31,997 bases of DNA from an uncultured Rickettsiales bacterium (GTDB lineage Bacteria > Pseudomonadota > Alphaproteobacteria > UBA8366), in contig CAJWTF010000027.1 of the NCBI GenBank assembly GCA_913046825.1, forward strand, positions 1-31,997. Reading direction: 5' to 3'. The position numbers and the translations under genes are program-made. The notes beneath the pieces were generated by a model, which was given only the letters and a program-made list of their open reading frames with translations, did no database searches and was not told the DNA's origin. Each line of letters opens with the position of its first letter. Positions within the stretch are counted from its first letter, which is position 1. Below, piece after piece: positions 1 through 7,096 of this stretch.

Positions 1-2
1 TC

Positions 3-389
3 ACCGAGACCGGCATCGGCATCATCCCGACCGGCAGTATCGTGCGCCTGCTCCGTGATGGGTACTACGCCCTAAACTCGCTGCTCACCTATACCGCGGG
101 CCGTTTCAGTGCCGCGCAAATGCTGGAGATGGGCTTCATCCAACAAGTGACCGATGACGTGCCGCAGCTTCTGGACCGAACGGATGTATTGGCGCGGCAG
201 ATCGCGCAAAATGCACCTTTGGCATTACGCGCGGCAAAGAAGGTGAAGCGCACACTGTCAGCGGCGAAAACTGCGGAGGCCATGGAATCCGCCGAAGCCA
301 TTCGACGCAGCCTCGATGGCACCACCGATTGCCTCGAAGGTTTGGCCGCTTTCGCGGAGAAACGGGAACCGATATTCATCGGAAAGTAA
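3..389 (+). CDS. Enoyl-CoA hydratase/isomerase family protein, C-terminal part
   Basis: The reading frame is open from the first bases of the window, so the gene begins upstream and only about the last 128 codons are seen. The fragment resembles the C-terminal half of the crotonase fold. It opens with a GIGIIPTGS segment, where crotonases commonly have a GIIPGxGG-like turn. A stretch of the type 'TAGRFSAAQMLEMGFIQQV' follows, matching the usual G..F.A..A...G.V..V segment. Next comes the C-terminal helical part, with 'APLALRAAKKVKR' and a final 'EGLAAFAEKREPIFIGK', the typical EG..AF.EKR.P.F.G ending. The family hydrates or isomerises acyl-CoA double bonds, but the substrate cannot be read from this end. 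The catalytic residues lie upstream of the window. It stops 107 bp before tupB, and I see no clear terminator between them. Confidence 0.85.
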   Translation, partial: TETGIGIIPTGSIVRLLRDGYYALNSLLTYTAGRFSAAQMLEMGFIQQVTDDVPQLLDRTDVLARQIAQNAPLALRAAKKVKRTLSAAKTAEAMESAEAIRRSLDGTTDCLEGLAAFAEKREPIFIGK

Positions 390-400
390 ACTGTAAAATT

Positions 401-438
401 ATGCATATTGATGCATTTGTCTGAAATTTTTAGATAAT
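401..438 (+). promoter_or_regulatory. Candidate promoter/operator ahead of the tup operon
   Basis: This AT-rich stretch contains two copies of the 6-bp palindrome ATGCAT (401-406 and 411-416). They are followed by a possible -35 (TTGATG, 408-413) and a -10-like TAGATA/GATAAT (431-438), 17 to 19 bp apart. It is the only AT-rich block before tupB. I do not see a convincing ModE-type molybdate/tungstate operator. The match is eye-judged and weak. Confidence 0.25.
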
Positions 439-481
439 TATTGGACTTCGTCTCTAATCCTCCGCTGAATTGCGCCGGTTA

Positions 482-487
482 AGAGGA
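482..487 (+). promoter_or_regulatory. Ribosome binding site deciding the tupB start
   Basis: AGAGGA lies nine bases before the ATG at 497. It makes that ATG a better start than the in-frame TTG at 470, which has no comparable site in front of it. Confidence 0.55.
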
Positions 488-496
488 ACCTCCGTC

Positions 497-1204
497 ATGC
501 AGGATTTCGCGGCGGCCTTTATCGAGGCTTTTAATTTACTTGCGCGCGCCGATAGCGATTTGCTGGAGATCGTCGGCCTTTCTCTAAACGTCAGCCTTTC
601 CGCCGTCATACTCTCCTGCCTGACCGGGTTTCCCATCGGCGCGGCCCTCGGAATTGGGCGCTTTCCCGGACGCCAAACGCTCATTGTCTGCGTCAACGCC
701 CTCATGGGACTGCCGCCTGTTGTCGTCGGATTGATCGTTTATCTGTTTCTGTCGAATGCTGGGCCGCTCGGTTGGATGGAAATATTGTATTCACCGACGG
801 CGATGATTATCGCGCAAACCATTTTGGTGGCACCCATAGTGGCCGCACTTTCCCGCCAGGTGGTCGCCGATCTTCACGCTGAATACGCGGAGCAATTCCG
901 ATCCCTTTCCGTACCGACACGCACCGCGGTCGCAGCAATGCTGTGGGACGCACGGCACAGCCTGGCCACCGTGGCGCTGGCTGGGTTCGGGAGGGCTATT
1001 GCTGAAGTCGGCGCGGTCATCATCGTCGGCGGCAATATCGATCATCTAACCCGCGTCATGACGACGGCTATCGCGTTGGAGACGTCGAAAGGAAACCTCG
1101 CCTTGGCCTTGGCTCTTGGTCTCATCCTTATTGTTCTGGCGCTCGGGGTGAATGCCGGCGTGGCAATTCTCCGTGGTGCATCGGAGCGCCATGCCGATGC
1201 GTGA
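497..1204 (+). CDS. tupB: Tungstate-type ABC transporter permease (TupB-like)
   Basis: This is a 235-residue integral membrane protein with about five or six hydrophobic segments, forming the channel of an uptake ABC transporter. The central segment 'ARHSLATVALAGFGRAIAEVGAVIIVGGNI' (about residues 150-180) contains the EAA-like loop typical of binding-protein-dependent permeases. It includes the GRAIAEVGAV pattern seen in the TupB/WtpB/ModB branch. The N-terminal part has 'SLNVSLSAVILSCLTGFPIG', also usual for this group. The ATG at 497 was chosen for its ribosome binding site. The gene overlaps tupC by 8 to 14 bases, depending on the tupC start, and the ATPase and substrate-binding protein follow at once, so one operon is likely. 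The tungstate specificity is inferred mainly from the TupA-like binding protein. Molybdate cannot be excluded from the permease alone. Confidence 0.85.
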   Translation: MQDFAAAFIEAFNLLARADSDLLEIVGLSLNVSLSAVILSCLTGFPIGAALGIGRFPGRQTLIVCVNALMGLPPVVVGLIVYLFLSNAGPLGWMEILYSPTAMIIAQTILVAPIVAALSRQVVADLHAEYAEQFRSLSVPTRTAVAAMLWDARHSLATVALAGFGRAIAEVGAVIIVGGNIDHLTRVMTTAIALETSKGNLALALALGLILIVLALGVNAGVAILRGASERHADA

Positions 1205-1910
1205 AGCCCTCTTGCCGGCAAGCATTTCCGGGCTAACCTTTAAAGCCGGCCGACGCCGTTTAGTCGATGACGCGCATCTTAAGCTGCAGCCGGGCGCGAT
1301 CACGATGATCATGGGGCCAAACGGCGCTGGCAAGAGCCTATTACTGCGCCTACTCCATGGATTGATCGTACCGTCGGCGGGTAACATTCAATGGGGAACG
1401 CGCGCGCCCAGCGAAGATACCCGGTATCAACAAGCCATGGTCTTTCAACGACCCGTCATGCTGCGCCGATCCGTTGCCGCTAATATCGATTTTGCGCTCA
1501 AATTGCGCGGCAAGCGAAACTCCGAGACCCGCAACCATATTTTGTCGACCGTCGGTCTGGAGAACCGTGCCAAACAACCGGCGCGTCTACTTTCAGGCGG
1601 CGAACAGCAACGCCTCTCCCTCGCCCGAGCGCTGGCAACGGAGCCGGACGTGCTATTCTTAGACGAGCCAACCGCACATCTGGACCCGGCTTCGACAGCC
1701 GCAATCGAAGATGTCGTCCGGGAAGCCCATCGCGCGGGCACCAAGATCGTTTTCGTCAGCCACGATATCGGACAAGCACGCCGTCTGGCCGACGAAGTGA
1801 TTTTCATGCATCGCGGCCGCGTTTTGGAACAGACACCGGCCCCCCAATTTTTCGAGATCCCGGAATCACGGGAGGCCAAGCACTTTCTGGCGGGAAATCT
1901 CGTCCTTTGA
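1191..1910 (+). CDS. tupC: Tungstate-type ABC transporter ATP-binding protein (TupC-like)
   Basis: This is the cytoplasmic ATPase subunit, about 239 residues long. The Walker A motif GPNGAGKS is near residues 42-49. The Q-loop region is 'AMVFQRPVMLRRSVAANI', the ABC signature is LSGGEQQRLSLARAL, and the Walker B is VLFLDEPTAHLD. An H-loop 'IVFVSHDIGQARRLADEV' follows. The ATGs at 1191 and 1197 are both possible starts. A GGAG at 1183-1186 precedes them by 4 and 10 bases, and I chose the first. Both overlap the end of tupB, which suggests translational coupling. The stop overlaps the TTG start of tupA in a TTGA. The subunit energises import together with TupB, and its order between permease and binding protein fits a three-gene uptake operon. 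Confidence 0.87.
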   Translation: MPMREALLPASISGLTFKAGRRRLVDDAHLKLQPGAITMIMGPNGAGKSLLLRLLHGLIVPSAGNIQWGTRAPSEDTRYQQAMVFQRPVMLRRSVAANIDFALKLRGKRNSETRNHILSTVGLENRAKQPARLLSGGEQQRLSLARALATEPDVLFLDEPTAHLDPASTAAIEDVVREAHRAGTKIVFVSHDIGQARRLADEVIFMHRGRVLEQTPAPQFFEIPESREAKHFLAGNLVL

Positions 1911-2737
1911 AAATCCGATCGATATTCGCTTTCCTTCCGATTTGGACGTTTGGACTTGGAATTCCAAGCGATGCCGACGCATCGGAACGCTCCCTCATCC
2001 TGCAATCGACGACCTCAACCGCCAATTCGGGCCTATACGATCATCTGTTGCCGGTATTCGAGGGTGAAACCGGAATTAAGGTGCATGTGGTCCCCGTCGG
2101 CACTGGGCAGGCGATACGAAACGCCCGGAACGGTGATGGAGACGTGCTCCTGGTGCATGCGACAGAGGCCGAAGAGAAGTTCGTCGCCGACGGCTTCGGG
2201 GTAAAACGTTTCGATGTGATGTACAACGACTTCGTCATCGTCGGCCCACCCGCCGATCCGGCAAAAATAGCAGGTCTCGGCAATGCTAAGGATGCCTTAC
2301 GTAAAATCGCTTCGGCCCGTTCGTTCTTCGCCTCACGCGGCGACGATTCGGGAACCCATAAGAAAGAATTGCAGATTTGGGCTGCGGCCAACCTCGATCC
2401 AAGCAAAGACAGCGGGACCTGGTATCGCGAAACCGGCTCCGGCATGGGGGCGACCCTGAATATCGGTGTCGGCATGGGGGCTTATGTTCTGACGGATCGT
2501 GCGACCTGGCTAAGCTTCGGAAATAAAAGGGATTTCAAGACTCACGTCCAGGGCGACGAGATTCTTTTTAATCAATACGGCATCGTATTGATTAATCCTG
2601 CCAAGCATCCCCGCGTAAAGGCTAGCGCCGGGCAGAGGTTCATCGATTGGATTCTTAGCCCAAAGGGTCAAGGCGCTATTGCCGGGTATAAGTTGCGGGG
2701 AAAGCAACTCTTTTTCCCGAATGCAGTGTTGTGGTGA
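1907..2737 (+). CDS. tupA: Tungstate-binding periplasmic protein (TupA-like)
   Basis: This 276-residue solute-binding protein has a Sec signal peptide: a basic start (MKIR), a hydrophobic stretch up to about residue 18 and a likely cleavage near 'SDADAS'. The mature part begins with 'LILQSTTSTANSGL', the TTST.xSGL anion-binding loop characteristic of TupA. It later has 'FFASRGDDSGTHKKE' (about residues 142-156), the second typical TupA segment. 'DVLLVHATEAEEKF' and 'YNDFVIVGP' are also standard for this family. The start is a TTG whose last two bases are shared with the TGA of tupC. I accept it because it gives a complete signal peptide. The protein captures tungstate (possibly also molybdate) in the periplasm for TupBC. 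Tungsten use implies tungsto-enzymes such as formate dehydrogenases elsewhere in the genome, which is an inference. Confidence 0.88.
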   Translation: MKIRSIFAFLPIWTFGLGIPSDADASERSLILQSTTSTANSGLYDHLLPVFEGETGIKVHVVPVGTGQAIRNARNGDGDVLLVHATEAEEKFVADGFGVKRFDVMYNDFVIVGPPADPAKIAGLGNAKDALRKIASARSFFASRGDDSGTHKKELQIWAAANLDPSKDSGTWYRETGSGMGATLNIGVGMGAYVLTDRATWLSFGNKRDFKTHVQGDEILFNQYGIVLINPAKHPRVKASAGQRFIDWILSPKGQGAIAGYKLRGKQLFFPNAVLW

Positions 2738-2791
2738 GTATCTTGTTTGATCGCCGTGCCTGTCGAAAGGTGTCAAGCCCAGTCGACGTAT

Positions 2792-3541
2792 CTATTTTGC
2801 TTCCGTACCGGGGATCGCGAGGACTTCGAGCTTAGTGCCATTGCCCTTCTCGATCTCGATCATGGCGTAGGTGGCCGCGCCACCAACCGTATCCGTCGGC
2901 GAGCCGCAATAGGCCGCCGTAGCGTCGTTCGTCACCAGCTTCATCGCCGCGTGATGATGGCCGAGCGCTAAATAGTCGAAGGGACTATCCTCAATCTCGC
3001 TCATGTGGATCGGCGAGGAGCGGTGCGACGGCTCGCCATGCGGCACGTGGATGCCGTGGCCCATGCCAATGTAATATTCGCATTCCTCAGGGCGATTTGG
3101 CCTACCGCCAAGCGGTGCGAAATTTGGCGAATGATCGACCATGCCCTTACCCCAGACGGCAACACCCAATTTCTCGATCCACAAGGTCTCACCCTCCTCC
3201 GCCGTCAGAAACGTCAAGTTCGGGATCGTTTTGAAATCGTGGCGTTGATAGATACCACCCTCAATCAGGCAATCGTGGTTACCGGGGATCATTGCCACCG
3301 GGCATGGCTGGGCCGCGATGCGTTCCATCGACCATTCGATGGTCTCTTTCGTCGCCTGATTGGAATCGAACAGATCGCCCGCCAACAACACCAGATCGGG
3401 ATCGTGCTCTTGCATCGTATCCAAGACGCGGTCGAACATATCTTTGTAATAATCGCTCGCCTCGACATAGCGGTCGTGGTGATAGTGATCGCCGTCCAAA
3501 TGAATGTCCGAGCAATGGGCAACACGCAGTGAATCTGTCAT
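2792..3541 (-). CDS. Calcineurin-like metallophosphoesterase (SbcD/YhaO-like)
   Basis: This is a 249-residue protein with all the blocks of the two-metal phosphoesterase fold: D-x-H in 'CSDIHLDG' (Asp12, His14), GD in 'LLAGDLFDSN' (Asp56), GNHD in 'IPGNHDCL' (Asn88, His89), a His in 'GMGHGIH' and the closing GHHH (about 194-197). The 'CSDIHL...D.LLAGDLFD' style resembles the nuclease domain of SbcD-type DNA repair exonucleases. However, no SbcC partner is adjacent and the protein lacks the SbcD C-terminal extension, so the substrate is unknown. The frame stays open to a GTG at 3640. I chose the ATG at 3541 because the beta strand leading into D-x-H starts seven residues later, as is usual. 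An ATG at 3592 is the alternative. It is transcribed towards tupA and divergently from the hydrolase gene at 3700. Confidence 0.8.
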   Translation of the reverse strand: MTDSLRVAHCSDIHLDGDHYHHDRYVEASDYYKDMFDRVLDTMQEHDPDLVLLAGDLFDSNQATKETIEWSMERIAAQPCPVAMIPGNHDCLIEGGIYQRHDFKTIPNLTFLTAEEGETLWIEKLGVAVWGKGMVDHSPNFAPLGGRPNRPEECEYYIGMGHGIHVPHGEPSHRSSPIHMSEIEDSPFDYLALGHHHAAMKLVTNDATAAYCGSPTDTVGGAATYAMIEIEKGNGTKLEVLAIPGTEAK

Positions 3542-3699
3542 TTTGGCCGCTGTACAGGGATGGGGCAGAGTTTGATAAAAATTAATATGCATTTTCAAAT
3601 GGCTTCCGCCAGTCCCCTGACCGAACGTGGTGGTTTCCACGCCGATTCCGCGGCCTAACTGTTAGCGGGTGACATTAATCGCCGGGAATTGACGCCGAT

Positions 3700-4677
3700 A
3701 TGAACGACGCAACGACAGAACGCGGCCTGTATCTGAACGCCTTCGCGGACGGCACGGACCCAATCGATATGACCAAGACCGACGAATTCGCAAGCTTGCT
3801 GCAAAGCGCCAGCGACCTCGACATTCCGCATTCCGCCGATATCGCTTATCAATCCTGCAACATCGTAGTGCGGCGCCAGCGATTTCATTTCCTCGAATGG
3901 GGCGCTGCCGACGCGCCGACGATCTTGCTGCTCCATGGCGGCCATCAGTCGGCCCATTCCTGGGACTTGGTTAGCCTGCATTTGGCACAGAAATACCGCA
4001 TTATCGCGCTCGATCAGCGCGGCCACGGCGACAGCGAATGGGCGCGTAACGGCGATTATTCTAATTTTACCATGGCGCAAGACGCACGCGCCTTCGTGCA
4101 AGCTATCGGTCTGCAAAACCCAGTCGTTATGGGCCATTCAATGGGCGGGCGAAACACCCTGCTACTAACCCGCATGGACCCAAGCTATCCCCGCGCACTC
4201 GTCATCGTCGATGTCGGACCGGAGACCATGGAAGCGGGACGCAAGACGATCTCCAGTTTCGTGAAAAAGAACGAGATATTCGACGATCTGGAGCATTTCG
4301 TCCGCAATGTCCGCGAATACGATCCCTACCGCAGCCGCGAGCACATCGAGCGCACGGTGAAGTACAACATGCTGGAACGCGCCGACGGTAAATACATCTC
4401 TAAATGCGACTACCGACGGTGGCGCGGCGAGATCGAAGTCCATGACGAGAACCGCGATTCGATCAGTCTGGATGATGTCGGTAAGTTCGAGATGCCATCC
4501 CTAATCGTGCGCGGCGAAAACTCGAACATTCTAGCCCCGGATGCCGCGGAACGTTTCCGAGACGCCTTGCCGCAAGGCCAGTTGGTGACTATTCCCGAGT
4601 GCGGTCACAACGTACACTCGCAGAACACCTTGGGATTCATTGGTGCAGTGGGGGCATTTCTCTCTACACTTGAGTGA
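3700..4677 (+). CDS. Alpha/beta hydrolase
   Basis: This is a 325-residue soluble hydrolase. After an N-terminal extension of about 60 residues comes the oxyanion block 'LLLHGGHQSAHSWD' (about 76-89), then 'IIALDQRGHGDSEW' (about 101-114). The nucleophile elbow is 'VVMGHSMGGR' (Ser147), then 'IVDVGPE', and the catalytic His lies in 'IPECGHNVHSQN' (His303). At the place where many relatives carry the acid, in a pattern like 'GxxSD', this protein reads 'RGENSNILAPD', with Asn where Asp is expected. Asp171 or Asp281 may serve instead. No signal peptide is seen, so it is probably cytoplasmic. Its substrate cannot be inferred. The neighbouring CoA-transferase and dioxygenase suggest catabolic functions, but nothing links the genes in one operon. 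The ATG at 3700 follows a GGGAA at moderate spacing. Confidence 0.8.
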   Translation: MNDATTERGLYLNAFADGTDPIDMTKTDEFASLLQSASDLDIPHSADIAYQSCNIVVRRQRFHFLEWGAADAPTILLLHGGHQSAHSWDLVSLHLAQKYRIIALDQRGHGDSEWARNGDYSNFTMAQDARAFVQAIGLQNPVVMGHSMGGRNTLLLTRMDPSYPRALVIVDVGPETMEAGRKTISSFVKKNEIFDDLEHFVRNVREYDPYRSREHIERTVKYNMLERADGKYISKCDYRRWRGEIEVHDENRDSISLDDVGKFEMPSLIVRGENSNILAPDAAERFRDALPQGQLVTIPECGHNVHSQNTLGFIGAVGAFLSTLE

Positions 4678-4696
4678 TCGCTTCCATAAGGCGCCT

Positions 4697-4706
4697 GGGA
4701 GAGGGG
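4697..4706 (+). promoter_or_regulatory. Strong ribosome binding site in front of a truncated gene stub
   Basis: GGGAGAGGGG sits four bases before a GTG at 4711. A strong site before a stub of only about 35 sensible codons supports the idea that a real gene once started here. Confidence 0.4.
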
Positions 4707-4710
4707 TATC

Positions 4711-4819
4711 GTGAATAGATTATCCGCCGCACAGGCCGCCGCATTATTGGAAACAGTTGATGAGATTGCCCTTCTCAATGTCTGCGAGATTAAACGGTTC
4801 GGGCCCGGCCATCACCTTA
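4711..4819 (+). pseudogene. Remnant of a rhodanese-like gene (5' end only)
   Basis: The GTG-initiated frame reads 'MNRLSAAQAAALLETVDE', then 'IALLNVCEIKRFGPGHHL'. This resembles the start of rhodanese (sulfurtransferase) domains of the type 'LSAAEAAALL..gDEIALLDVREe.eFg.GHLl'. The diagnostic Asp-Val-Arg-Glu is present only as Asn-Val-Cys-Glu, and the similarity stops after about 35 residues. Beyond 4817 the same frame runs antisense through the 3' end of the CoA-transferase gene and is no longer protein-like. The catalytic Cys loop of a rhodanese is absent. I read this as a gene whose body was replaced when the neighbouring segment was joined, or deleted. The resemblance was judged from memory of the family and needs a search. 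Confidence 0.4.
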
Positions 4820-6052
4820 ATCCTCTCTCACATGCGCTGCGCCGGCTTCGACAAGCGCGGCGATTTCCGCCTCGGAATAGCCAACATCAGACAGCGCTTC
4901 CGCCGTGCTTTGTCCTAAATTCTCCGGATGCCGGTAATAGCCGCCCGGCGTCTTTGAGAAACTGACCGGGACCTTGATGTGACGAATTTTTCCTTCCGTC
5001 GGATGTTCAACTTCGGGAAACATGCCGACCGCCGTGAGATGCGGACAATCGAACAAATCTTCCGGGCTGTTCATTGGCATCACCGGGATATCAGCTTCTT
5101 CGAGAACACGCAGCCACTCCGCCGAGGATCGATCGGCCATGATTTCGGTGACGATCTCATAGAGCGCGTCGATGTTCTTCGAGCGTGATGGTTGATCCGC
5201 AAACCGCGGATCCTTCGCCATTTCAGGCTTTCCGACCACATCGAAGAATCGCCCCCAATGCCTGTCGTTATAGGGCAGCACGCAGATATATCCGTCCGCT
5301 GTCGGGAACGGGCGGCGGTGCGGGGTCAGCATTCGCTGATAGCCCGCTTCCCCGGTCGGCGGATCATACATCCGTCCCTGCATATGCTCGTTCATGATGA
5401 AACCAGCGAAGGATTCGTACATCGGCACGTGAATTTTTTGTCCCTCACCCGTGCGTTCGCGGTGGAACAGTCCCATGGAAATCGAATAGGTCAGGAATAA
5501 TCCGGTCGTCTTATCGGCCAGCACACTAGGTCCGTAGCGCGGTGTTCCCGTCACCGACCCGAACAGCGACGCCAAACCGGACGCCCCCTGTATCAGGTCG
5601 TCATAGGCGGGTTTATCAACGAACGGTCCCTCCTCGCCGTATCCCGTCGCCGCCGCATAGACGATATCCGGCTTGATCGCGGCAATGGATTCATAATCAA
5701 TGCCAAGCCGCGCTGCGGCTTTCGGGCGAATATTGTGGACGAAGACGTCGGCACTTTCGACCAGGCGTTTCAGCGGCTCCTGCGCTTCCAGCTTTTTCAG
5801 GTCAAGCACAACACTGCGTTTATTCCGTCCCTTCATCAAATAAGCCGACGACATGCCCGGCGTTTTGAACGCACCGGTCCAACGGCCGATATCACCCCCC
5901 GGTGGCTCCACCTTGATGACATCGGCGCCCATCTCGCCCAGAATTTGGGTGCAAAACGGACCAAGCATAACAGTCGTAAGATCTATAACACGAATTCCCT
6001 GAAGCGGGCCGCGAGGAGTTTCTGACACGATGGTGGTTTCCTTCTGAGACAT
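4817..6052 (-). CDS. CaiB/BaiF family (class III) CoA-transferase
   Basis: This is a 411-residue protein that begins with the class III signature 'PLQGIRVIDLTTVMLGPFC' (about 16-34). 'LGEMGADVIKVEPPGGD' and 'KGRNKRSVVLDLK' follow. The active-site Asp motif is 'KPAYDDLIQGASGL' (Asp151 or 152, the residue that carries the acyl intermediate). The C-terminal part 'SAEWLRVLEEADIPVMPMNS' is also typical. The family moves CoA between short carboxylic acids (carnitine, bile acids, formyl/oxalyl, succinyl/itaconyl). The substrate here is not readable. The frame extends to 6094, but the ATG at 6052 gives a normal N-terminus, and the longer version would intrude into the opposite gene's leader. Its start faces the dioxygenase gene at 6147 across 94 bp, so the two may share a divergent control region. 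Confidence 0.87.
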   Translation of the reverse strand: MSQKETTIVSETPRGPLQGIRVIDLTTVMLGPFCTQILGEMGADVIKVEPPGGDIGRWTGAFKTPGMSSAYLMKGRNKRSVVLDLKKLEAQEPLKRLVESADVFVHNIRPKAAARLGIDYESIAAIKPDIVYAAATGYGEEGPFVDKPAYDDLIQGASGLASLFGSVTGTPRYGPSVLADKTTGLFLTYSISMGLFHRERTGEGQKIHVPMYESFAGFIMNEHMQGRMYDPPTGEAGYQRMLTPHRRPFPTADGYICVLPYNDRHWGRFFDVVGKPEMAKDPRFADQPSRSKNIDALYEIVTEIMADRSSAEWLRVLEEADIPVMPMNSPEDLFDCPHLTAVGMFPEVEHPTEGKIRHIKVPVSFSKTPGGYYRHPENLGQSTAEALSDVGYSEAEIAALVEAGAAHVRED

Positions 6053-6133
6053 TGAGATTAATATGAACCGTAATCGGTCCATGTCAGGGACCATCTTGGA
6101 ATTATGGTACCAGCCCTCCGAACAAGCGCATCC

Positions 6134-6140
6134 AAGGGAG
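6134..6140 (+). promoter_or_regulatory. Ribosome binding site deciding the dioxygenase start
   Basis: AAGGGAG is six bases upstream of the ATG at 6147. This favours that start over the in-frame ATG at 6063, which would place the first residues over the divergent CoA-transferase promoter region. Confidence 0.6.
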
Positions 6141-6146
6141 TTGAGA

Positions 6147-7025
6147 ATGTCCGCCAGCGAACACAGTCACAAAGGTCTCCAGTTCAGCGAACTGACTTCA
6201 TTCATGGGCGCGGAAGTCCAATGTGTCGATCTAAATACTCCCTTGTCTGAGACGGACTTCGCGGACCTGAGGCGCGGCTTGGCGGATTACAGCTTGTTGC
6301 TTATTCGCGACCAAGACATGACGCCGGAATCGCAAATCGCCTTCAGTCGCCGGTTCGGTGAATTGGAAGACCATGTGTTGCAGGATTTCTGCCTCGACGG
6401 TCACCCGGAAATATTCGTCGTCTCGAACATCATTGATGACGGCAAGCATATCGGTGCGTATGGAGGTTCGAAACAATACCATTCCGATCTCGCCTATATC
6501 GAAAAACCAAGCCTGGGGTCAGTCTTCTATTGCTTGGAGTGCACGGAAGAAGGTGGCGAGACCGCATTTGTCAGCATGTACGCGGTCCACGACGGATTGC
6601 CGGAAGATAAACGTGCTTGGTTGACCGAACAAAAGGTCGTTTTCGATTATCCCTGGAACCACGAGATGTACAATGCTCACCGCCCAGCACTAACACAGAA
6701 GCAAATCGATAGTACACCTCCGATCGCACACCCATGCGTGCGCACTCATCCAGAGACCGGACGACGAGCCGCCTTCTTCAGCCCAATCTGGATTCGCAAC
6801 TTCGAAGGCATGAGCGAAGAAGAAAGCCAGCCGATCCTCAGAGAGCTTTGCGATTTCGCAACCCAAGATCAATTCACCTACACCCACACCTGGCGGCCGG
6901 GCGACGTGTTAATCTGGGACAATCGCTCCAGTATGCATAAGGCAATGCCGTTCGATGAGGAAAACGCACGGCGTCTCATGCACCGCACAACAATTTGCGG
7001 CGACCGCCCCTATCTCGACGTCTAA
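6147..7025 (+). CDS. TauD/TfdA family 2-oxoglutarate dioxygenase
   Basis: This is a 292-residue Fe(II)/2-oxoglutarate-dependent oxygenase. The metal ligands are visible: His112 and Asp114 in 'YHSDLAYIE' and the distal His264 in 'WDNRSSMHKAMP'. The 2-oxoglutarate-binding Arg is expected at about 275-276 in 'ENARRLMHRTTICGDRPY'. N-terminal 'LRRGLADYSLLLIRDQDMTPE' and 'FSRRFGELE' are standard TauD/TfdA segments. The ending 'MHRTTICGDRP' is closer to TfdA-like and related catabolic enzymes than to taurine dioxygenase. The substrate is unknown. The start at 6147 is supported by a good ribosome binding site. It is followed by a 71-bp gap holding a strong palindrome, then bluB. Confidence 0.87.
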   Translation: MSASEHSHKGLQFSELTSFMGAEVQCVDLNTPLSETDFADLRRGLADYSLLLIRDQDMTPESQIAFSRRFGELEDHVLQDFCLDGHPEIFVVSNIIDDGKHIGAYGGSKQYHSDLAYIEKPSLGSVFYCLECTEEGGETAFVSMYAVHDGLPEDKRAWLTEQKVVFDYPWNHEMYNAHRPALTQKQIDSTPPIAHPCVRTHPETGRRAAFFSPIWIRNFEGMSEEESQPILRELCDFATQDQFTYTHTWRPGDVLIWDNRSSMHKAMPFDEENARRLMHRTTICGDRPYLDV

Positions 7026-7053
7026 AGAATTCGCGGCACCGGTAAGCGCCGGT

Positions 7054-7086
7054 TAGAGCCTTTCCAGGTTATATGGAAAGGCTCTA
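7054..7086. repeat. Palindrome with 13-bp arms and 7-base loop
   Basis: Bases 7054-7066 and 7074-7086 are perfect reverse complements (arm TAGAGCCTTTCCA). They enclose the loop GGTTATA between the dioxygenase stop and bluB. The hairpin would be stable, but there is no T-run after it, so it is not a classical intrinsic terminator. Short palindromes of the 'AGAGCCTTTCC...GGAAAGGCTCT' type look like dispersed intergenic elements of alphaproteobacterial genomes. I found no second copy in the window. It could act as a transcription attenuator, an mRNA stabiliser or simply a mobile palindromic unit. Confidence 0.7.
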
Positions 7087-7096
7087 GGGTGCGGCC

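Noticed and set aside
3005..3532. Plus-strand frame opposite the phosphoesterase
   Set aside because: The minus-strand protein carries all phosphoesterase motifs; the plus frame shows none.
7054..7086. Intrinsic terminator for the dioxygenase gene
   Set aside because: The stem is strong, but no run of T follows on either strand, so it was listed as a palindromic repeat.
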